Source: Strix aluco (lineage: Eukaryota > Chordata > Aves > Strigiformes > Strigidae). Taken from it: DNA of 64,000 nucleotides. The notes under the pieces are model-generated. The model searched no databases and was not told the DNA's origin. It saw only the letters and a list, made by a program, of their open reading frames with translations. Of the stretch, positions 24,901 to 34,200 are shown piece by piece; position 1 is the first letter of the stretch, and the number at the start of each line of letters is the position of its first letter. The stretch covers positions 50,597,330 through 50,661,329 of the forward strand of contig NC_133935.1 of NCBI RefSeq assembly GCF_031877795.1. Reading direction: 5' to 3'. A program made the translations under genes and the position numbers.

Positions 24901-27459
24901 CATACTGGGACGTGTTGTTATACCTTTGCCTTCTTCCTGTGTAAGCAGAACTGTCACATGTCCTATCTTCCGCTAACACATGGATTTTGAATGGAGCTCC
25001 TACAAAGCACTCCTTCCAGGTTTCCCAGGTGTATGCTCCCATCTCTGCAGCTGCATGGTAAGGAAAGCAGCAAAACTAAGGAATTCAAGGGGTTTTGCTC
25101 CAAGGAGAAAAGTAACTGTACTCCCTTTTCTGTAAAAACATGGCCAATAGAGCGTGGGTTTTTTTAAAAAAAAAGTGACAGGAAAGGAAGAGCTGACAAA
25201 TGAGCAGCTCCCCACAGTGTCATACTCCTGACACCACCTAAAGTCCACCAGCATTAAATGCAGGGTACAGGTGGTCCCGCTCCGAACAAGAATCACTCAA
25301 TGTCCTGTTGTATCTCCAGATGCTGTCAGGAGAGCTGTGCGGTACAGCGGCACTGGGAGCCCAGGGCGATGCCTCAGCAGCAGCTGCACAGTCATTCCAG
25401 GAAGATGGGGGCGTCAAAGATATATAATGAGACAGAAATTCTGGCCCTGTTAGGTCAATGGCAGTTTTACCACTGCCTTTATTTAGGCTAGGATGGCATC
25501 CCGTGTGCCTGACTCATGCTCTACCAAGACTCTGAACCAAGTATCGGGATCCCTGCCCTGCCCACCCTTGCTCTTCTGTTTCCTTGCCAGTTCCAGCGTG
25601 GGGAAGTTTTGAACAGGGAGATGAGTGGGGCCGTGCTTCCCTTTCTTCAGCACTGTTCAAAGTGTTGTGCAACTTCTCATACAGCACGTCTGAATCCCGG
25701 TCTGCATGGTGTACAAAAGGCAGCAAGAGAATGCAGTTGAATGGCTACGTTTCAAAAATCACATGATTTTTGGATTATTTTGTTCTCCCATGCAGTTTAA
25801 TGCCAGAGGGGAACATATGGCCCAAAGTGATTTTTTCCCACTTTACAATTCACATATTCTTTACCATATGCAAGACATTATTTCATGCTATGACATCTAT
25901 AATCCCTCCCATGTCTATTCTTTCCTACCACAGATGGACAATATACATCTTGTCTTTCTGCTCCTAAGGCACTGTCACTGTGATGGTCTCTTCAGACATT
26001 TGCTATAGTTTTCCAAGAATGTTCCTAAAAGATTTTTATGTGCTTTTTTATTATTTCTGTGAGAAATTGTAATGATATCTTTAGTTTTAACTTTCTTGCT
26101 AGTTTAAAGCTTTCTTGCTAGGCAAGTCACAGACCATTTGATCAGTTATCAAAGAAGCTTGCATGATCCCATAGTCACAGAATCTGTACTTTTAATCTCC
26201 AGTGTATGACATACTCATCAAAAGCTTTGTGGGTAGCCACATTCAGCTACAAATCATACAGCTCTCATGCATTTCATTCCTTTTCAATGAGCAATATTTA
26301 TCAAATCTGCCCATTATGTCCTCCGATAGATGTAGATGTTAAACCCTCTGAAGTTGATGTTGCAGGTAAGTAACTTTCATAAAAGAGATTGCTTCCTTTG
26401 CTACAGTACAAGAATAATATTGTAAAAGATGAATTTCTGTTAGGTCCTCTTCATGTTCTTTGTAATTTCTAAGGTAAAAACTTAATTGCATCCACTCTTC
26501 TTCCCTTTTATTTTTTACTTTGCTAAGATCTTCTATCTTTCTCTCTAAAACCCCACTAAATTCAGTGTTGCTTAGCATAAAACAATGTCCACTAGAGTGG
26601 AAAAAGTAAATCCCAGTACCTCTTCATAAGATCTAGGAAGATTTGTCCCAGACTGACATAAGTAACTGAGACTGTTGAAAAAGAGCTAAAAGAGAGTTTG
26701 TTTATGCAGAAGTGGGATAATGAACAATACTGGCAATCTTAGAGGGTCCTGAATCCAACATAGACTGGATTACTACAGTTTGCATCTTGTGACTGGTTGA
26801 TTTTCTCTCTGAGAAGGTGTAATCTTCAACTGAAGTTTCCCCTGCATTTGGGGACATCTGGGGAAAAGGTCTCTTTTCCATGTCATTTTCTTTCATGTAA
26901 TAATGCATAAAGACAGACTGTCACAGACAGGACATTTAGAGGATGTCTCTTTTTTTCTACTCTACTACTAACTACTTGCAATAAAATATTAAATATGCTT
27001 TGAATCCTATATTTACCTGTTAAAATTTGTAGAAATCAACTAATAAATTCACAGACATCATAACTGCATGGATGTTGTTTCCATAGGAAACCAAGCTAAA
27101 AAAATGAAACAATGTTCTCAAGAAAAATGTGTGGCCTCAGTTGGAACCCTGCCAACAGCACTTGCCAACGTATCTCTAAAAAGAGTATTGCAAAGGTAGT
27201 AGGTATCCATCAAAGGGGAAAAAGAATGACCAAGAACATGGAAAAGATCTGATATAAAGAGAAAGCAAGGGTGTGCTCTGTAGGGAACAGACAAGCAGCC
27301 CGAGTCATGATAATGTTTAGAGTCCTAAGTAGAGAGCAGAAGGATAAGGGTTTCCTTAGTCTGAAAACCAAGGGAATGCTCGTGGAAAATAAAACAAGGA
27401 AATTCAAAACCGGGAGATTTCCCCTTCGCCCCTGGAATGGCCAGTTAGACTGTAATTCA
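21906..27459. other. intergenic, LEMD3-WIF1 (middle part)
   Basis: AT-rich intergenic sequence without a recognisable gene. A 156-codon plus frame at 23051..23521 translates to a low-complexity hydrophobic sequence and looks like a product of AT-rich composition. A short old repeat fragment lies at 25434..25495. Several short direct repeats are present, for example CTTTCTTGCTAG twice near 26091-26120. Confidence 0.55.
25434..25495. repeat. possible ancient amniote interspersed-repeat fragment
   Basis: The segment AAATTCTGGCCCTGTTAGGT followed by CAATGGCAGTTTTACCACTG resembles a widely scattered palindromic repeat of reptile and bird genomes (AAATCCTGGCCC, then GTCAATGGCAAAACTCCCAT). The match is from memory and partial. 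Confidence 0.4.
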
Positions 27460-27532
27460 CTGTGTCCGAGAACAGCTAAAACCAGCGCCCCAAACAGCCT
27501 GGCAGCCTCCAGCGCTGCCCAAAGCGAGGCCC

Positions 27533-27595
27533 TGCGGTGGCCCAGGTCCGTTCTGCGGTGGCCCGGGTCCGTTCTGCGGTGGCCCGGGTCCTGGC
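27533..27595 (+). repeat. 21-bp minisatellite, three units
   Basis: There are three adjacent 21-bp units, each beginning TGCGGTGGCCC: 27533..27553, 27554..27574 and 27575..27595. Units 1 and 2 differ by one base, and unit 3 diverges in its last few bases. They lie within a small GC- and CpG-rich patch (about 27460-27680) in otherwise AT-rich intergenic DNA. Confidence 0.92.
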
Positions 27596-27599
27596 GCTC

Positions 27600-30500
27600 C
27601 CCCTAGTGCTGCCTGGCTGCAGCAAGCGCTGAGCTCAAGCCCTGCGCCGGAGCATCCTTGGGCGAGCTTTGTTCCCCTGAAAGCAGGGCAAACTGCCCTT
27701 CGCATCACCCCAGAAACCCACCCTGGTAAACAGAATGACGCGATTAAATAGGTTTTTTGCTTCTTCTGCAGAACCGGTGTGGGTCACCAGCCCCTTGGAC
27801 CACCCGCCTAAGCTGAGGCTGCCATTTCTAGGGAATGTTCCATCCCCTCTCGAACAGCACAGGACCAAATACCTTGGTGAGGAGGTAATGTTCTCCTCAT
27901 TCACTAGTAAGTACTACAGAAGTTTCATAAATGCAAGCAATAAAAGGAAACTTGTAGAAATAATTTTCTATATATGTATTTCAATATAAAGTTTTCCTTT
28001 TAATTATTTCTGATAATATTTCACAAATAAATACTTCAATGCAACATGGGTAAATTAATTTAAATTTTAAATCCAATTGCTAATCTTATAAATAGGAAAG
28101 TGCAATGAATTATGTTAATACTAAACTAATATAACTAGTTTAATATGTTTTTCAGTTGTTTTAAGGATATATAGTTTTCATGACATATTTTTCATTGAAA
28201 AATTTGATAATCAAGAAAACTGAAACAATTAAAAATACACTTGCATGGAAATTATTTATTAAAATGTAATAAAACAAACAAACAGGTCTACTTTTCTTTG
28301 TTTAATATTACTTTGCTCTGACAGTTTTGAAATAAATGTACACATCTCTCAATCAAACACAAAATAAGTGACAGAAATGGAACTTGCAACTTGAAGCAAA
28401 GTTAGAAGTCATGTCACCAAGAGAAAGAGCTGGGAACTGATGCCTTCAGGCTAATAGCAATGATCAATTTTGGGATTAATTGATAAAATAGTGTACACTT
28501 TTCCTTTTAAAAATGAAATAATTAAAGTCTAAATTTATTACAGTCTATTAAAATAATGAAAATTACAGTACCAATTAATTAAAACAGTGTGGTTTGCTAC
28601 TGCAGTTTAAAAGAAGGTTAAATCTGCTTTTTTTAAAAAGCTGAGAAATGGCACACAAGTTATAAAAAACCCCTAGCATTTAAAACATTGCAAATTCAAT
28701 GATTCAAAAACTTTTAAAGCTCCCAGAATGAAGAGTGTGTGTAACACATGTTCATGAATTGTAAGGTGGTAGCTAATAATACAGTTGCAGAAAACAAATA
28801 CTGCCTACTTGAATACTTTGTTTTCTCCAAACTCTTCATCACTTGGCCTTGATCTTCTCTGCTATACTATCCTTTTGAAAGACAGAAGTATACATATTTG
28901 CACCACCTCTGGGATAAGCTACCTGGATTTTGGGATTCTGCAGACAAGACTGAAGACCTGCTGTCAGGCACCCTGAAATGAAGAACAAAAATTGGTGACC
29001 ACTTGGCAAAAAAAATGAAGTAACTTGGCTATTGCCACATAGGCACATGACAGAAACAAGGACAAGGACATCTTTCTCTAACTTCTTTATGTTTGCTTCT
29101 GCAAACTCCTGTCTCATTTGCTATACATTTTTCAACTTCAGCAATAAATGAGGCAACTGCTCTAAAAATAATTTTCTTCCTCACTACCTAGCCTGGTTCA
29201 AAGCCAGACTAATTCTATGCTCTCCAATGGATGAGCCAGGAATATTGTAGGAAAAGAAACAGAACAGATAAAAAAGTGTATCATAAGTGATATAAAAGAG
29301 GAGACCTCTCCTGCCCCTAGAGTGTGTGATGTTACAACCTTCAGAGTGTTGCTTTAACATAGTTTTTAATGCTACTATACAGACGATGTTCTAAAATAAA
29401 TAATTGGAATGTTATATTCAGAATAATTAAAGGTGGAGTCTTTGATTTCCCATTTGAAGTTTTGGAATCTTCAACATATTCCAATTCCAGCAAAACTGAT
29501 TTTTCTAATAAAAATAGTTCTATGATTTTTTTTTTTCCCCTGCCAGATCTTAATGCCAGTTGTTTTGGCCTAACCAGCAAGAATTTGAGGGGATCTAATT
29601 TGCAATGAATAAACTTTATTTCTGCTGAAACTGGCAGGAGTTTTGTGATTCACTTCAGTGAATAAACCCAGAGAAGGCGGAGCACTTCTGAAAATCCTGC
29701 TTCAATTTGGCATCTTCTTCCTTATTTAAATTGTGCAGGTGTTAGTTATTATCTACCAATGTTCACCACAAAGAAACAAATAAATAAAATATGTATTTAC
29801 TATTTCTGTAGACCTGAGGTGAAACAGCATGTATAACCTTTGGGATGAAAATTATCACCTCAGGGCCGCATTTATACCCATTACTGTTATTTATGCCTTT
29901 TTCTCTCTCGTTTTACATTACTCATAACTGACGATCAAAGGGCATCAGGCACTGACTTCCATATCCCTCCCTAGATAGATGATCATTCAAACCATCTATT
30001 CATTAATTCATGCCAAGGCTGTCATCAGGGGGATGCTGTCAGTTGCAATGAATGTCAGAGCAGGCCACAAATGAGCTATATATGCATTCCTATGAAAGTC
30101 AGTGGATCTTGAAGCCACATTCACGACGTAGTTCTGTTTTCATGTGTGTTTTCCATTTCACTGAACAAAGAACCATGAAACACTCGCTTTTCCAAGTATA
30201 TTCCAACCCACCCTCCACAGCGCGCTCAACTCACTTAAAAAGTGAGTATTATTCCCTGAAATATGTCATGTAAGCTAGGAGGAAGAGATGTTTAAGAGAT
30301 CAAAAAGAAATATAACAAGCTTTTACCTAGATCTTCCCATTGAATGCAAGCAGGCAGTATGAACACAAGCTTTGCAAACCATGTCCTCAGTGAATCTCAT
30401 GGTGGTACAATAGTACAATAGAGAGGAGCTTGGGAGAACAGGCACTGCAGTACAACAGGCCAGTCTCAGCACTACACAGGGCTCACCTAAGCCTTGGTAG

Positions 30501-31069
30501 ATGTTGGAGGAGAGACACCGGCGTGCAAACACATACATAGGTGTATATGGACGAGGATAGCCTGCAGATACAAATACATACCCACTGAACAGTATGTCAG
30601 TCACTATTTATTACTTATTTCTGCAGAAAGTAAGCTGATTGCTACTGCATTTTTTACTCAGAGCATTTCTATTGTACCATCACAGCTTCAGAAAAGATGT
30701 TCCAGGTTTATTACTTGGCAATTAAATACTCTTCCTTTGATAGATCTTAAGAAAGCCCTTTTAAGTGATAAATAACAATGTAAATCATTGTATTAGAATA
30801 TAAAAAAATCATACCTATATTAGGGTCTCATTTTAACCTCTTTCTAAAAGATATTATTCAGATGTTATTTTTCCCCACTACGTTTCTCTTTAGTCACAAA
30901 CTGAAAATTGCTCATACCTTTTGAAGCTAAGAAAAACGAATCATATTTAATTCTCAAACCCGAAATATTTTTCTGCCTTCTAAAATCAAACCCACCAGCA
31001 GTAAATTTCCAAAATAATTCACAGCTGTTCTCTTACAGGCATCTCCCATCTCCACGGGACATGGCTTTG
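27600..31069. other. intergenic, WIF1 upstream region
   Basis: Mostly AT-rich sequence, especially 27950-28720. No gene or clear transposon was recognised. A consensus-like TCF/LEF site (GATCAAAGG) lies at 29933..29941, 3.9 kb upstream of the WIF1 ATG. This single short motif is not sufficient evidence of an enhancer. Confidence 0.5.
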
Positions 31070-31380
31070 TTTGGCACGGGGCTTGGCTGCACACCTGCTG
31101 CAAGTCGAGCCCTCGACCCGTGGGTACCGGGTTATGGACGGACAGCCCAGCCGGAGGGGAGCACCCCCCGCGCTGCCGGGGCAGGGGTGCGGGGGGTGCA
31201 GGGGGTGCGGCGGGAGCCGCTACGCCGAGCCCCCCCCCGCCCCCTCCCGGGTCTTGCAGGGGCGGCCGCGGCCGGCAGAGGGCGGGCTCGCACAGGCGGC
31301 CTCCCGGGGTCCCCCCGGTCCCGCCCCCCCCCCCCTTCCGCGGGAAGCGTGAACCCGAGAGCAACCTCAGGCAGTTATCC
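31070..31380. promoter_or_regulatory. isolated GC/CpG-rich island upstream of WIF1
   Basis: About 300 bp of strongly GC-rich sequence with many CpGs, C-runs and a NotI-type GCGGCCGC motif (around 31262), sharply bounded by AT-rich DNA. It is separated from the WIF1 exon 1 island by about 2 kb that includes a solo LTR. It could be a distal or alternative WIF1 promoter, the start of a non-coding transcript, or an orphan CpG island. No exon with coding content was recognised. The several overlapping open frames are composition artefacts. Confidence 0.6.
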
Positions 31381-31589
31381 TTCTGACCGTAGGTCTAGTC
31401 GGTTAGGGGCAAGCACAGGGGAGCCAGTGTGAGAAACCGCATTTTACACCCAGTAAGTAGTCATAAATAATTTTTAGAAAGTAAATAATCACCCTTATCT
31501 AATAAGCACCTAGAGTTGGGGCTTTTCTATTAGGGTGCACACTCTGACCCCAGTTTTCCGGTGGGGACAGTTACTAAGGAACCAGCTGA

Positions 31590-31700
31590 GGATTTGGGAG
31601 AACTGTATTCCAGCCTACATCTGTGCCTTGGGTAAACTTGAGCATGTCATTCCCTCTCTGTGTCCCAACTGCCCACCCATACAGTGCATGGAACTGGGAG
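31590..31700 (+). repeat. MIR-like CORE-SINE fossil
   Basis: The order ATTCCAGCCTACATCTGTG, CCTTGGGTAAACTTGAGCA, GTCATTCCCTCTCTGTGTCC tracks the MIR core (ATTCCGGCTCTGCCACT, CCTTGGGCAAGTCACTTAAC, CTCTGTGCCTCAG) in plus orientation. It is highly diverged, and its ends are uncertain. Confidence 0.65.
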
Positions 31701-32616
31701 AAAAAAAGTGTCTGAAAGTGTTGGGAGGTGCACAGGTGCCTTACAGGTATTTATGTATGGAAAATGCAGAGATGTCATTGTAATGTCGCGCTTCACAATT
31801 ACAAGGTATACCTATATATACACACATGCACACGCTGTGTAAATGCGTGTGTTTCTTTCTGGTACGCATGTGTGCTGTTCTGGGAAATGTGACAACAAAA
31901 TCCTGAGCAGACAGAACAACAGAAACAAGGGAGGGGTACCTACTCGAGGACAGAAACAGCGATACGGGATTAGTGAAGTGATCCTTTGACAGCAGCAGCA
32001 GATTCCTCAGAAGGAGATACAGGAAAACTCACCATACAGCATGTCAGTGGGAGGGCGAGCTTATTTTATGTGTTGAACCATATACCTTTTTCTTGAAAAA
32101 ATCACCATTACCAGTCTGTCTATGCTCTTCTGACACGAAAAATAATGACAGAGCTCAGTGCCTTTTCCCCATGTGTAACCTGACACGGCAAACTCCACTC
32201 AAATCGATCTGTCTGGAAAAGTGAGACCAAGTTCATGTTGTTCGCCATGACCTGAAGAATTCCGTGCCAGGCAGTTAATCCTGAGGTAACGTTTGCAGTC
32301 ACACTAACAGGATGGGATAGAGCACAGCAGCATCCAAGGCAGCATTCACAGGCAGAAAATACCTTCCAGCTCCTTCCAGACATTACAGACAGAAACTTGG
32401 GGGTTTTACTCAAACTTTACCTATCCTGGTTAGTTTTAGCTTTTAAAAAAAGAATCCAGAAAATTTAGAAACAATAGTTTTAACTCCTTTAAAAGGCATG
32501 ATTCTGTTTAAATAACTTTTTGAATAGAAAATTCTTTCAGCTTTACTAAGTTTCTATATTGAGCCAGTTCCAGTTTCTGTGTAAACGGCAACATTTCAGC
32601 TTTTTTCAGTCTCCAC

Positions 32617-33133
32617 TGTCACGAAATCGGGAATAAACCTCTTAACACCAATGTAGCATTAAGAAACAGGCATTTCTTTATTCGGTGCCAGGTGCATGTG
32701 GGATCATTCCTTCTAACATGTGCACCTAAAACAAAAGTTCATCCTTTATATAGCTTAAAGACATGAATATTCACACATTTTCCAAGAAGTCTCCACCTTT
32801 CCGCCTATCTACTACATTTCTACGGTGCTGGTGTTGCAAAACTACACTATGCATGCGTGGGGGGCTTGGGTGGTCGTCGGTGGTCGTTTGGGGAGTCAGC
32901 CCCCTACTCCTTTTTCCCTTTTATGGTCATGAGTCTTTTGAGGACAGTTTCTTCTCCTTGGATGTTTCCCAACTTTGTTGTCCGGCCAAGATGTTCTTTC
33001 TTACCAGCCTTGTTTGCCAGGATGTATCTGTTCTCAAGGTTAGGGTACCTTCTCTGTCCGGTTTAATCGCTCATTGGCCTCGTTAAATACAGAGTTTGTT
33101 AAATACATTGTTTGGTAAAAGAATTTCTCACCA
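32617..33133 (-). mobile_element. solo LTR of an endogenous retrovirus (class I-like), antisense to WIF1
   Basis: Read on the minus strand, a 517-bp segment starts TGGTGAGAAA and ends TTTCGTGACA, with canonical TG...CA termini. It is flanked on both sides by the same 4 bp, CCAC (32613..32616 and 33134..33137). Inside, a TATA box (TATATAAA, 32745..32752) is followed about 65 bp downstream by an AATAAA polyadenylation signal (32677..32682) in an R/U5-like segment. No gag, pol or env sequence adjoins it, so it is a solo LTR left by recombination. A 4-bp target duplication fits gammaretrovirus-like (class I) integration, but the duplication is short and the family was not identified. It ends about 0.7 kb upstream of the WIF1 ATG. 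Confidence 0.82.
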
Positions 33134-33500
33134 CCACTGTTCTCGACACCCTCGGACAAGCGCAAGGCGAAAGCCTCTTCTCTCTTGAGCCACCGCGCCG
33201 CTCCGAGCACCGGGGAGCGCCGAGCTGCCGCACCGCCCGCCGCCGGCTGGCTCTGCGGCCCGGCCCGCGGGCGCGGCTGGGCGCCTTGCCCAGCTTTGCC
33301 GGGAGCCCCCACCCGCCGTCGGGGTGACGCTTCCCCAACCCCGCACCCAGACCCCGCGCGCACCAGGTGACCGCGCCGCACACGCCGGGTTCCTTCAGGC
33401 GGACGCCAGTTCCCCCCGCGATGCGCTGGTGCCTGTGGCGGGGCCATCCCGGCTGCCAGGGCGCCGGCGGTGCCCCTGCGGGGGACACATCGCGCGGGGG
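33134..33500. other. distal WIF1 CpG-island shore
   Basis: This is the transition from the solo LTR into the GC-rich WIF1 CpG island, with many CpGs from about 33180 onward. Long overlapping open frames occur on both strands because stop codons are rare at this composition, and none resembles a known protein. Confidence 0.6.
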
Positions 33501-33523
33501 GACGGACGGACGGACGGACGGAC
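33501..33523 (+). repeat. (GACG)5-6 tetranucleotide microsatellite
   Basis: Five perfect GACG units followed by GAC. It lies about 290 bp upstream of the WIF1 ATG, within the CpG island and possibly within the promoter or 5' UTR. Each unit contains one CpG, so the run is a potentially methylatable, length-variable element. Confidence 0.93.
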
Positions 33524-33710
33524 ACAGGCGGCACCTCGTGCGCAGCATGTGGCGGTCACGGGGACCCCGTGTCACGCCCCCCGTGCCGGAGCAGCCGTGG
33601 GTCACTCGCCGGCGCCGAGGCGGATTGCTGACGGCCGGACGGCGGGGGAAGGAGCCGCCCGCAGGCAGGGACGGGGCTGCAGCACCCCGCGGCCCGCCGC
33701 CCTCCCCCGT

Positions 33711-33726
33711 GCCCGCCCCGCCCCGC
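33711..33726 (+). promoter_or_regulatory. WIF1: WIF1 proximal GC boxes
   Basis: Tandem GC boxes (GCCCGCCCCGCCCCGC) lie about 90 bp upstream of the WIF1 ATG, in the GC-rich, TATA-less region expected for a CpG-island promoter. These are Sp1/KLF-type sites by sequence. The transcription start is not identifiable here. Confidence 0.6.
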
Positions 33727-33813
33727 GCCCCCCTCCCGCCGCCGCCGGGGCCGCCCCGCGGCAGAGGGCAGGCTCGGCAGCGGCAGCGGCAGCCGGCGAG
33801 CGGTGCGCGGAGC

Positions 33814-33952
33814 ATGGCCCCGGTCCCGGCGGGGCGGCTGCGCGCCGCGCTGCTCTGCGCCGCCCTCAGCCTCTGCAGCCTGCGGGCCGCGCCGCGGCAG
33901 CCCGACACGCTCTACATGTGGATCGGCGCCCAGCAAGCGCGGGTGCTCATCG
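33814..33952 (+). CDS. WIF1: WIF1 exon 1: signal peptide and start of WIF domain
   Basis: WIF1 is a secreted antagonist that binds Wnt ligands through its N-terminal WIF domain. Five EGF-like repeats follow in the full protein. Exon 1 encodes 46 codons plus one base. Residues 1 to about 26 form a signal peptide with a hydrophobic, Ala/Leu/Cys-rich core. The WIF domain then begins with [14 protein letters not shown], matching the vertebrate LYLWIDAHQARVLI block. The ATG gives a signal peptide of normal length and lies downstream of GC boxes. The frame is also open upstream, but with no homology. The donor is CG|GTAAGC. Exon 1 joins exon 2 in phase 1 to complete a Gly codon. The N-terminal signal region is poorly conserved, as is usual for signal peptides. 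Confidence 0.96.
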
Positions 33953-34060
33953 GTAAGCGGGGCCGCTCCCCCGGGCCGGCGGCGGCGGGCGGCAGCGCGG
34001 AGCCGAGCGGGGCCCGGCCTGGCGGGGCTGCCGCCCATCGCGCCCCTTTGCCTTTCGCAG
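33953..34060 (+). other. WIF1: WIF1 intron 1 (108 bp, stop-free and in frame)
   Basis: A very short, GC-rich intron with a GTAAGC donor and a pyrimidine-rich CCTTTCGCAG acceptor. Its length is 36 codons exactly, and no stop occurs in the exon 1 frame, so an unspliced message would stay in frame into exon 2. Splicing is supported because removing it recreates the conserved [17 protein letters not shown] junction of WIF1. Confidence 0.9.
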
Positions 34061-34200
34061 GCTTCGAGGAGGACATTCTGATCGTGTCCGAGGGGAAGAT
34101 GGCCCCGTTCACCCACGACTTCAGGAAAGCCCAGCAGCGGATGCCCGCCATCCCCGTCGGTATCCACGCCATGAACTTCACCTGGCAGGCAACGGGACGG
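34061..34200 (+). CDS. WIF1: WIF1 exon 2: WIF domain core
   Basis: This exon encodes 46 complete codons after finishing the split Gly codon. The translation [20 protein letters not shown] continues with [20 protein letters not shown] and is nearly identical to vertebrate WIF1. This is the first half of the Wnt-binding WIF domain. The AMNFTW segment contains an N-X-T glycosylation site conserved in the family. The exon is bounded by an AG acceptor at 34059..34060 and a CGG|GTAGGT donor, and it ends in phase 0. The next exon lies 24.9 kb away. In this bird the last codon before the junction is Arg. Confidence 0.97.

Noticed and set aside
30908..31432. 174-codon frame over the isolated GC island
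   Set aside because: The coding-like length comes from lack of stops in GC-rich DNA, and the part in AT-rich flank has a different composition. No homology.
33099..33908. 269-codon minus-strand frame overlapping the WIF1 promoter
   Set aside because: Low-complexity Arg/Ala/Gly/Pro translation in a CpG island; no homology and overlaps WIF1 exon 1.
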